A stretch of 55,600 nt of DNA from Tepidimicrobium xylanilyticum (lineage in GTDB: Bacteria > Bacillota > Clostridia > Tissierellales > Tepidimicrobiaceae). Every line of letters starts with the position of its first letter. Within the stretch, counting starts at the first letter, position 1. The translations under genes and the position numbers were made by a program. Below, piece by piece: positions 48,732-55,600 of this stretch. The DNA lies in NCBI RefSeq assembly GCF_900106765.1, contig NZ_FNNG01000016.1, positions 1-55,600 of the forward strand, written 5' to 3'. Under the pieces are notes generated by a model, which was given only the letters and a program-made list of their open reading frames with translations, was not told where the DNA came from and ran no database searches.

Positions 48732-50210
48732 ATGATTTATATCAATTTGGTAGGTCACGATTTAGTAAATGAAGTATACGAACTAATAAAGGTGTTTTAT
48801 TTTGATGAGGAAATAATATTTGTAGAAGATTTAAATGAGTATGAAAAAGGTTTATTAGTTGTAAATAGATTAACTGAAGTAAATGGTAAATTAGAGGCTA
48901 GGACTGATATTTACGAAGATAACAATTTAATTTTAGAAAGCACTGTAGTGGACATAGATGAGGTAAAGGTTGATAAGTCAAGTATAAGAAAGAAGATAAG
49001 AATTGGAATTAAGCAAAGTATTTATAACGCTTTATTGAGTATTTCTAATGTTAAAGCACCTTGGGGAATATTAACTGGAATTAGACCTGTTAAGATTGTT
49101 CATAATTTACTAGATGAGAATAAATCAAATCAAGAAATAATTGGTATTTTAACTAAAGAATATAGATTAGATCTTAATAAGGCTCAATTGATTTTGGATA
49201 TAGGTAAAAAACAGCGTAAATACCTATATCCACTAGATAACAATAGGTTTAGCCTATATATAAGTATCCCATTTTGTCCTACAAGATGCTTATACTGTTC
49301 CTTTCCTTCCTTAAATATTAACAGGTATAGGGATAAGGTGGATGATTATATAGATAAGCTTATATATGAGGTAGAAAGAGTAGGAGAGATAATGTCCAAT
49401 AAGACTATTACAACAGTATATATTGGAGGCGGTACTCCTAGTGCTATTTCTACAAGTCAGTTAGAAAGGATTATACAAGCCGTTTATGAGAATTTTCATG
49501 AGGATACCATTAAAGAGTTTACCGTAGAAGTTGGAAGACCTGATACAATAAGTAATTGTATGCTAAAGATGTTAAAGGAAAATGGAATAGATAGAATTAG
49601 CATAAATCCTCAGACCATGAATGATAGTACTTTGAAGCTAATAGGTAGGCAGCATAGCAGTCAAGATATAATTAGCACATATTATGATGCTAGAGAAATA
49701 GGATTTGATGTAATAAATATGGATTTAATAGTTGGCTTACCTTCTGAAGGCTTAAAGGAAATACAATATACATTGGATATCGTAGGGAAATTAAGCCCTG
49801 AAAATTTGACCGTACACACTTTATCTATTAAGAGGGGTTCAAAATTTATTAATACAATGGATAGATATAAGAATCAAATGAAGGGGCAAAATATAATTGA
49901 AGATATGTTAAGGGAAACTGAAATTTTTGCAAAAGAGAAGGGGTTACTTCCTTATTATCTCTATAGGCAAAAACAAATCATGGGTAATTTTGAAAATATA
50001 GGATATGCTAAAGAGGGTAAGGAATGCATATATAATATTAAGATGATGGAGGAAAAAGAAACTGTAATTGGTTTAGGAATGGGAGCAGTATCTAAAATTT
50101 ATTTTCCAGAAGAAGATAGGATTGAGAGGGTACCAAATGTAAAATCCTTAGAAGAATATTTGGAAAGGGTTGAAGAAATGGTGAACAGAAAGGCCCTTAT
50201 CCTATCTTGA
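48732..50210 (+). CDS. hemZ: HemZ, coproporphyrinogen III oxidase-like radical SAM protein
   Basis: The 492-residue protein has an N-terminal extension of about 160 residues and then the radical-SAM site YISIPFCPTRCLYCSF with three Cys. It continues VYIGGGTPSAIST and RISINPQTMND, the HemN/HemW family core. HemZ is the clostridial and Bacillus member whose exact role in haem synthesis is uncertain; the C-terminal YRQKQIMGNFENIGYA is typical. Its stop overlaps the -35 box of the aspS promoter. Confidence 0.88.
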   Translation: MIYINLVGHDLVNEVYELIKVFYFDEEIIFVEDLNEYEKGLLVVNRLTEVNGKLEARTDIYEDNNLILESTVVDIDEVKVDKSSIRKKIRIGIKQSIYNALLSISNVKAPWGILTGIRPVKIVHNLLDENKSNQEIIGILTKEYRLDLNKAQLILDIGKKQRKYLYPLDNNRFSLYISIPFCPTRCLYCSFPSLNINRYRDKVDDYIDKLIYEVERVGEIMSNKTITTVYIGGGTPSAISTSQLERIIQAVYENFHEDTIKEFTVEVGRPDTISNCMLKMLKENGIDRISINPQTMNDSTLKLIGRQHSSQDIISTYYDAREIGFDVINMDLIVGLPSEGLKEIQYTLDIVGKLSPENLTVHTLSIKRGSKFINTMDRYKNQMKGQNIIEDMLRETEIFAKEKGLLPYYLYRQKQIMGNFENIGYAKEGKECIYNIKMMEEKETVIGLGMGAVSKIYFPEEDRIERVPNVKSLEEYLERVEEMVNRKALILS

Positions 50211-50235
50211 CTTTGGGAAGAATATATCTTATAAT
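50207..50235 (+). promoter_or_regulatory. Promoter of aspS
   Basis: TTGACT (50207-50212) and TATAAT (50230-50235) are separated by 17 nt. The -35 overlaps the hemZ stop codon. Confidence 0.8.
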
Positions 50236-50241
50236 GATTAA

Positions 50242-50480
50242 AAAACATAGGGAACAATGAAGAGGAGGAGTAATTAAATCCCTTAGCTATAGAGAGTCAG
50301 GGCTGGTGGAAACCTGATGCTAATATTTAATGAAGACACCTTGGAGTTAACAAATGGGTTTAACTAACCCTTTGTTCGCGTGGAGCGTTATGCTATTTGA
50401 GTGAGGTATATACCTAATTAGGGTGGTACCGCGAGAATCAACCTCTCGTCCCTGAAATTCAGAGATGAGAGGTTTTATAA
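50242..50480 (+). promoter_or_regulatory. T-box riboswitch (Asp) upstream of aspS
   Basis: Stem I carries AGTA in the S-turn and, on the 3' side, TGAA followed by GACA: specifier GAC for aspartate. The T-box TTAGGGTGGTACCGCGAG lies near 50418-50434. The terminator AACCTCTC / GAGAGGTT ends near 50480. Uncharged tRNA-Asp should induce aspS. Confidence 0.93.
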
Positions 50481-50499
50481 TTTAGAGGGAGGTAATAAT

Positions 50500-52281
50500 A
50501 TGAGAGAAAAAATGGGGACTTTAAGGAGAACTCATATGTGTGGGGAATTAAGACCAACCCATATAGATGAAAAAGTTGTTTTGATGGGATGGGTGCAAAG
50601 GGAAAGGAATTTAGGCTCTTTGATATTTGTTGATTTGAGGGATACTACAGGGATTTGTCAAATTGTATTCGATAGTACCGTATCTAAAGATGTATTTAAA
50701 AAGGCAGAAATAGTTAGATCCGAATATGTTTTAGCTGTAAAAGGGCTTGTTAGGAAGAGGGAATCCATTAATAAGGATATTCCAACAGGAGAGATAGAAG
50801 TGCTGGCAGAGGAGTTAAGAATTTTAGATGAAGCGGAAACGCCACCTATATATATAAAGGACGATGACAATGTTTCTGAAAATATGAGGCTAAGATACAG
50901 ATATTTAGACCTAAGAAAGCCATTTATGCAGAATAATTTAAAGATGAGGCATAGGGCAGCAAAAGTAGTAAGGGATTTTTTAGATGAGAATAGTTTTGTA
51001 GAAATAGAAACTCCAATGCTTACTAAACCAACACCTGAGGGAGCAAGGGATTATTTAGTTCCAAGCAGAGTAAATCCAGGTCATTTTTATGCTCTTCCCC
51101 AGTCTCCACAACTGATGAAACAGCTTTTGATGGTTTCGGGTATGGATAGGTATTACCAAATAGTTAAATGTTTTAGAGACGAGGATTTAAGGGCTAATAG
51201 GCAGCCAGAATTTACTCAAATAGATATTGAAATGTCTTTCGTAGATGTAGACGATGTATTAGAGATAAATGAAAGGATGTTGTACAGACTATTTAAGAAA
51301 CTAAAGGGTATAGAGATTGAACTTCCTATAAAAAGGATGACCTATAAGGAAGCCATGGAAAGATTTGGAGTTGATAAACCCGATTTAAGATTTGGATTTG
51401 AATTGGTGAATATTACAGATATAGTTAGGAACTCTCAATTTAAGGTATTTAGTAGCATCGTAAAATCAGGTGGTCAAGTAAGGGGAATCAACGTTAAGGG
51501 TTATGGTGATAAGTTTTCAAGAAAGGATATAAGCAGTTTAGAAGATTATGTTAAAACCTTTGGGGCTAAAGGCTTAGCATGGATAAAGATAATTGAAGAG
51601 GGAGTATCTTCTCCTATTGGTAAATTTCTTTCTGAAGATGAATTGAATAACATATTAAATAGGATGGAAGCTGAAAAAGGAGATTTACTCCTATTTGTAG
51701 CAGATAAAGCTCAAGTTGTACTTGATAGTTTAGGCAATTTGAGAAATGAAGTGGCTAGAAGGCTTAATATAATTGATGATTCAAAATTGGAATTAGTGTG
51801 GATAACAGAGTTTCCCCTATTTGAATACGATGAAGAAGAGGGAAGATATGTAGCAAAACATCATCCATTTACTCATCCTATGGATGAAGACATAGACCTT
51901 TTAGAAACTGAACCTGAGAAGGTAAGAGCTAAGGCTTATGATATAGTTATTAACGGAGACGAAATTGGAGGAGGTAGCATCCGGATAAACGACCCAGAGT
52001 TACAACAGAGGATGTTTAAGGCATTAGGCTTTTCAGAAGAAGAAGCCTTGAATAAATTCGGTTTTCTAATTGAAGCTTTTAAATACGGAACTCCACCTCA
52101 TGGAGGTATAGCTTATGGATTTGATAGATTAGTTATGCTCCTTACCAATAGTTCTAATATACGAGATGTTATAGCCTTCCCTAAAACCCAATCAGCTACA
52201 TGTTTACTAACGGGTGCTCCTTCTACGGTTACTGATGAGCAGTTGAAAGAAGTTCATATTAGAATAGATCTAGAAGATTAA
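50500..52281 (+). CDS. aspS: Aspartyl-tRNA synthetase
   Basis: The 593-residue class II synthetase is of the bacterial type with an N-terminal OB-fold (VVLMGWVQRERNLGSLIFVD) and motif 2 (FRDEDLRANRQPEFTQ). A GAD insertion domain follows, and motif 3 is GGIAYGFDRLVMLL. The start is behind gggaggtaa. It charges tRNA-Asp and is controlled by the Asp T-box. The common neighbour hisS is not adjacent. Confidence 0.96.
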   Translation: MREKMGTLRRTHMCGELRPTHIDEKVVLMGWVQRERNLGSLIFVDLRDTTGICQIVFDSTVSKDVFKKAEIVRSEYVLAVKGLVRKRESINKDIPTGEIEVLAEELRILDEAETPPIYIKDDDNVSENMRLRYRYLDLRKPFMQNNLKMRHRAAKVVRDFLDENSFVEIETPMLTKPTPEGARDYLVPSRVNPGHFYALPQSPQLMKQLLMVSGMDRYYQIVKCFRDEDLRANRQPEFTQIDIEMSFVDVDDVLEINERMLYRLFKKLKGIEIELPIKRMTYKEAMERFGVDKPDLRFGFELVNITDIVRNSQFKVFSSIVKSGGQVRGINVKGYGDKFSRKDISSLEDYVKTFGAKGLAWIKIIEEGVSSPIGKFLSEDELNNILNRMEAEKGDLLLFVADKAQVVLDSLGNLRNEVARRLNIIDDSKLELVWITEFPLFEYDEEEGRYVAKHHPFTHPMDEDIDLLETEPEKVRAKAYDIVINGDEIGGGSIRINDPELQQRMFKALGFSEEEALNKFGFLIEAFKYGTPPHGGIAYGFDRLVMLLTNSSNIRDVIAFPKTQSATCLLTGAPSTVTDEQLKEVHIRIDLED

Positions 52282-52302
52282 ACTCGTTTGAAAGGAGTAA
52301 AA

Positions 52303-53052
52303 ATGGATAGTCGATTTATTAGGACCGAATTGTTGTTGGGAAAAGAAGGAATGGAAATTCTTAAAAAGTCTAAAGTAGCTATATTTGGTATAGGAGGGGT
52401 AGGTTCTTTTACAGCAGAAGCACTGGTTCGATGTGGTTTAGGCAACATTGTTATTATAGATTATGATATAATAGATATAACCAATATCAATAGACAAATA
52501 CACGCTACCTCTAAAACTGTAGGCTTACCAAAGGTTGAGGTTATGAAAAATAGATTATTAGATATAAACCCAGAATTAGACGTAATTGCAATTAAGGATA
52601 TATATAATAATGATACCAAGGAAAGGTTATTATCGAAAGATTACGATTATGTAATAGATGCAATAGACATGATATCTGCTAAAATTAGTTTAATTGAAAA
52701 CTGCAAAAGATCAAATATTCCTATTGTATCTTCTATGGGAGCGGGAAACAAATTAGATCCCACTATGCTCCAAGTTGGGGATATTTATAGCACACATACT
52801 TGTCCTTTAGCAAAAGTAATGAGAAGTGAATTGAGAAAGAGGAACATAAAGGAACTTAAGGTGGTATGGTCAGCTGAAAAACCTATTAAGATCAATCTGG
52901 AGAAAGAGGGTACTAGAAAAGCAGTACCTGGAAGTGTTTCCTTTGTACCTTCAGTAGCAGGATTGATTCTTGCTGCTGAAGTGATAAAAGACTTAGTGAT
53001 TGGAGGTGTTTCGGGTGGATCAACTAGGTTATGTAAGAAGGATAAAGGGTAA
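52303..53052 (+). CDS. tcdA: tRNA threonylcarbamoyladenosine dehydratase
   Basis: The 249-residue ThiF/E1-like protein has the ATP-binding GIGGVGSFTAEALVRCG and the IDYDIIDITNINRQ motif. TcdA converts t6A37 in tRNA to its cyclic form. ATG 52303 follows gaaaggag; the in-frame start at 52288 has no RBS. Its end overlaps the rseC-like gene by 38 nt. Confidence 0.9.
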   Translation: MDSRFIRTELLLGKEGMEILKKSKVAIFGIGGVGSFTAEALVRCGLGNIVIIDYDIIDITNINRQIHATSKTVGLPKVEVMKNRLLDINPELDVIAIKDIYNNDTKERLLSKDYDYVIDAIDMISAKISLIENCKRSNIPIVSSMGAGNKLDPTMLQVGDIYSTHTCPLAKVMRSELRKRNIKELKVVWSAEKPIKINLEKEGTRKAVPGSVSFVPSVAGLILAAEVIKDLVIGGVSGGSTRLCKKDKG

Positions 53053-53443
53053 TATGGCAGAAGTAGAAGTAAGACGGATTGCTGGATGTGGTGGAGGATG
53101 TAGCAGTTGTGGAGGTTGTAGCGCACCAAATATAGTAGTTAATATGGAAAATCAAATTGGAGCTAAGGTTGGAGATATTGTGGAAATTAGGGCAAAATCT
53201 AAAAATATCATTAAGTATGCTTTAATTGTATATATGATTCCTTTCGTCATGTTAATAGGAGGAATCCTAATTGGAGTAAATTTGTTTAAATCTATTGGTT
53301 TAGATTACTATGAGATTTTAGGTTTTTTAATGGGGACTATATTTTTAACAATTTCTTTTATTATAGTGAGGATAATAGATAACTCAATTAAGAAAAGAAA
53401 TGAAAATGCAATGGAAATGGTAAAAATTATGGAGGAACTGTAA
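53015..53443 (+). CDS. SoxR-reducing system protein RseC-like
   Basis: The 142-residue protein has an N-terminal Cys cluster (IAGCGGGCSSCGGC) and two membrane segments, the RseC pattern. RseC-type proteins accompany Rnf electron transport, although no rnf gene is nearby here. GTG 53015 is chosen because ggaggtg lies 6 nt upstream and the usual start of the domain (QLGYVRRIKGNMAEVEV) follows at once. Confidence 0.85.
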   Translation: MDQLGYVRRIKGNMAEVEVRRIAGCGGGCSSCGGCSAPNIVVNMENQIGAKVGDIVEIRAKSKNIIKYALIVYMIPFVMLIGGILIGVNLFKSIGLDYYEILGFLMGTIFLTISFIIVRIIDNSIKKRNENAMEMVKIMEEL

Positions 53444-53456
53444 AGGAGGAATTAGA

Positions 53457-53735
53457 TTGACTTTAGGAACTCAGGATAAGGATGCTATAATAAAACGATT
53501 GAGAAGAATTGAGGGACAAGTTAAGGGAATCCAAAAAATGGTAGAAGAAGGTAAATACTGTAGCGATATATTAATTCAAGTTGCAGCTGTTCGCTCCGCT
53601 ATGAACTCAGTAGGTGGAATCATATTAGAGAACCATATGAAGGATTGCTTAAAGAAATATCTAGATGGGGCAGCAGGAGACCAAATCTTAGATGAATTGA
53701 TTACAACCATGGTTAAATATACTAAACAGAATTAA
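53457..53735 (+). CDS. Metal-sensing transcriptional repressor, CsoR/FrmR family
   Basis: The 92-residue all-helical protein matches DUF156 repressors (RLRRIEGQVKGIQKMVEEG). The Cys-His-Cys set (YCSDILIQVAAVR, NHMKDCL) is that of copper-sensing CsoR proteins rather than FrmR. The metal is inferred. Start is TTG behind aggaggaa. Its last 4 nt overlap the thrE gene on the other strand. Confidence 0.85.
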   Translation: MTLGTQDKDAIIKRLRRIEGQVKGIQKMVEEGKYCSDILIQVAAVRSAMNSVGGIILENHMKDCLKKYLDGAAGDQILDELITTMVKYTKQN

Positions 53736-54169
53736 CCTTTGTCCTTAACTCTCTTTATAGATCTTGATAATGAAGTTGAAACTATTAAGCCAATTGATAT
53801 GGCAGCTGCTATGAAGAAGGTTTCAGTTCCTTTATTTGCTGCCATAGAAAAGTCCTTTTCTATCAATGCTAACATGGTATAGTACATGCCAGCACCAGGT
53901 ACCAGTGGGATTATTCCAGGTATTATAAAAATGGTTGCTGGCTTTTTAAAATATCTTGCAAACAATTCACCTAATGCACCTACTGTAATGGCACCAAAAA
54001 AGGTGCTTATAATACTATCGTTTAATATATCGGACATTATATAATAAACCATCCATCCCATAGAACCTATAAAACCAGATTTAAGTATGGAGTTTTTTGG
54101 GATGCTGAATAATATGGCGAAGCCCATAGAGGAAATAAAAGCAAATATAATTAGTTTTAATAGGGTCAT
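53732..54169 (-). CDS. Threonine/serine exporter, C-terminal (DUF3815-type) subunit
   Basis: The 145-residue membrane protein has about four to five hydrophobic segments and matches the small subunit of split ThrE-type exporters (PATIFIIPGIIPLVPGAG). Its ATG overlaps the stop of the larger subunit gene (ATGA). The two together would form one exporter. Substrate is inferred from the family. Confidence 0.85.
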   Translation of the reverse strand: MTLLKLIIFAFISSMGFAILFSIPKNSILKSGFIGSMGWMVYYIMSDILNDSIISTFFGAITVGALGELFARYFKKPATIFIIPGIIPLVPGAGMYYTMLALIEKDFSMAANKGTETFFIAAAISIGLIVSTSLSRSIKRVKDKG

Positions 54170-54957
54170 CTGACCACTCCCTTAAAATACATATTTAGGA
54201 CAACCCCTACTCCAAAAGCAATAGCCAATGCAGAAAATATGGCTTCCATAGTTCTAGATAGGCCAGATATAAAGTCACCAGAGATGGTATCTCTCATGGC
54301 GTTGGTTATGGCCACACCTGGCACAAGAGACATTATAGAGGCAATTATTATTGTGTCCATATTTTTACCTATGCCAATTTTAATGGATAGAATGGATAGA
54401 ATAGTGGCTAGGGCAGCACCAATAAAATTATTTATAAAAAAAGTTAATTTATAATCATTCAATTTATTAATCAATATTAAAACTATTAAGCTTACAATAT
54501 AGCTGGAAATGAAATCCTTAAAGGTGCCACCAAATAACAAAGAAAAAAAGGCGCAGGCTAAACTACCAAATACAGCTTTTGTGGTTTCTTTGTAGTTTTT
54601 TGTTCTATTTATTCTTCTAAGTCTGTCTAATCCTTCATCAATAGACATGTTAGAATTTACAAACTCTCTTGAGAATTCATTGACTAGACTAATAGTGTTT
54701 AAATCGATCTTAGTAGATTTAATCCGTATAAAATAAGTTATCATTTCTCCGTTATATTCCAGAGAGGCAAAAATTCCCGTAGTGGTGGCAAAGGCGTCTG
54801 CATATTGGACACCTTTTCTAGATTTGCATATTCTTTCAATGGTATCTTCAGCTCTATAGGTTTCAGCTCCATTTTTCAGCATAGTTCTACCTGCCAAGAT
54901 TGCCAATAAAAGGAGTTTTTTGGCATCGAAATTGTCAATATACATATCTTTCTGCAT
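54166..54957 (-). CDS. Threonine/serine exporter, N-terminal (DUF1212-type) subunit
   Basis: The 263-residue protein has a soluble N-terminal part (AGRTMLKNGAETYRAEDTI) and five hydrophobic segments, with MSLVPGVAITNAMRDTISGD. It is the large subunit of a split ThrE exporter. ATG 54957 is preferred over GTG 54966 because tggag lies 8 nt before it. Confidence 0.85.
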   Translation of the reverse strand: MQKDMYIDNFDAKKLLLLAILAGRTMLKNGAETYRAEDTIERICKSRKGVQYADAFATTTGIFASLEYNGEMITYFIRIKSTKIDLNTISLVNEFSREFVNSNMSIDEGLDRLRRINRTKNYKETTKAVFGSLACAFFSLLFGGTFKDFISSYIVSLIVLILINKLNDYKLTFFINNFIGAALATILSILSIKIGIGKNMDTIIIASIMSLVPGVAITNAMRDTISGDFISGLSRTMEAIFSALAIAFGVGVVLNMYFKGVVR

Positions 54958-55021
54958 AAAATTCACTCCACAGGGATTAATAATATTGTAATTGATAAAA
55001 ATTAACTATATAATAGATGAG

Positions 55022-55048
55022 TAAGGGTTATTAGCATACTTACCCTTA
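55022..55048. other. Inverted repeat between the thrE and glyA genes
   Basis: TAAGGGT and ACCCTTA can pair across a 13-nt loop. It lies upstream of both divergent genes and is 71 nt before glyA. It may be an operator or a weak bidirectional hairpin; no T-run adjoins. Confidence 0.35.
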
Positions 55049-55118
55049 TTATACTATGATTGAAGATATAATAAAACAGATTTGTTAAGAATTTCTTATG
55101 AAAGGAGAATTTTAAACT

Positions 55119-55600
55119 ATGGAATTTGCAAACTTAAAGAATTTTGATCCCGAAGTAATGGAAACTATAGAATTAGAGATCAAAAGACAGCAGGAACATA
55201 TTGAGCTAATTGCTTCTGAGAATTTTGTTTCCCTTCAGGTGATGGAAGCAATGGGGAGCCAGTTGACCAATAAATATGCTGAAGGATATCCAAGTAAGAG
55301 ATATTACGGAGGCTGTGAATATGTGGATATGGTAGAGAATTTGGCCATTGAGAGGTTGAAAAAATTATTTGGTGCAGAGCATGCAAACGTTCAACCTCAC
55401 TCTGGTTCTAATGCCAACCTAGGGGTGTATTTTGCAGTATTAAAACCTGGTGATAAGGTATTAGGCATGAATTTATCACAAGGTGGGCACTTAACCCATG
55501 GCAGCCCAGTTAATATTTCAGGAACCTACTTTAACTTTATAGCTTATGGAGTAGATAAGGAAACTGAAGTTATAGATTATGATGAAGTTAGAAAGATAGC
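55119..55600 (+). CDS. glyA: Serine hydroxymethyltransferase, 3' end outside window
   Basis: The first 160 residues are present: [59 protein letters not shown] and [18 protein letters not shown], the N-terminal half of SHMT. The PLP enzyme interconverts serine and glycine with tetrahydrofolate. The ATG follows aaaggag. The gene runs past the window edge and lacks its catalytic lysine region here. Confidence 0.95.
   Translation, partial: MEFANLKNFDPEVMETIELEIKRQQEHIELIASENFVSLQVMEAMGSQLTNKYAEGYPSKRYYGGCEYVDMVENLAIERLKKLFGAEHANVQPHSGSNANLGVYFAVLKPGDKVLGMNLSQGGHLTHGSPVNISGTYFNFIAYGVDKETEVIDYDEVRKI

Overview
The window reads as chromosomal DNA of a low-GC, spore-forming anaerobic Firmicute, most like the Clostridia/Tissierellia group. 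The evidence is strong AT bias, frequent TTG and GTG starts behind strong Shine-Dalgarno sequences, T-box leaders, BofC, SpoIID and SleL-like sporulation genes, and the SCIFF peptide with its radical-SAM maturase. The lineage is an inference from gene content; no 16S gene is present.

Layout. (1) 1-1220: thirteen tRNA genes in one array (the first cut by the window edge), closed by a terminator. (2) 1220-8470: a decayed accessory region holding an FtsX-type ABC permease pseudogene and the remains of a type III-A (Csm) CRISPR-Cas locus. The order is cas6, a broken CARF gene (csx1/TM1812 type), csm3, csm4, csm5 and a second cas6-like gene. cas10 and csm2 are absent, apparently removed by a deletion that fused the CARF gene to csm3. 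csm3, csm5 and the second cas6 each carry one in-frame TAA, and no repeat array is visible. (3) 8700-12400: a complete fructose PTS operon (fruR-fruK-IIA-IIBC) with a near-consensus promoter and repeated operator-like sites. (4) 12670-17150: a secreted Ig-like protein, an orphan B12-binding mutase-like protein, and a shredded BglG/PRD-type regulator. (5) 17150-21800: two T-box riboswitches in series before a polar amino acid ABC transporter, then an abgB-like M20 peptidase broken by a 19-bp tandem duplication. (6) 21880-33380: oligoendopeptidase F, a DUF362 protein, a holin-like protein, a GH18 cortex-lytic-type hydrolase, SfsA, a macrodomain protein, a zinc phospholipase C-like protein, a ComEC-like lipoprotein with DUF3006, T-box-controlled asnA, a YceG-like protein and one unrecognised gene. 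(7) 33395-53735: a conserved housekeeping block: CBS-ACT, bofC, ruvCAB, DUF2905, spoIID-like, queA, tgt, yajC, TIGR04086, scfA-scfB, recJ, relA, dtd, an MBL hydrolase, a small HTH protein, hemZ, T-box-aspS, tcdA, rseC-like and csoR-like. (8) 53732-55600: a split threonine/serine exporter on the minus strand and the start of glyA.

How the genes work together. The fru operon takes up and phosphorylates fructose. T-boxes tie asnA, aspS and an amino acid importer to the charging of specific tRNAs. The ruv, recJ, queA and tgt genes cover recombination and queuosine modification, and relA and dtd cover stringent response and D-aminoacyl-tRNA clearance. scfA/scfB is a ranthipeptide (SCIFF) pair.

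For novelty the best leads are the orphan B12 mutase-like protein at 13885, the tandem T-box array at 17187-17775, and the pattern of decay in the Csm locus. I do not see an intact, clearly undescribed multi-gene system. The CRISPR locus looks non-functional as written, although several of its lesions sit in homopolymers or are single-base changes and should be confirmed with reads.
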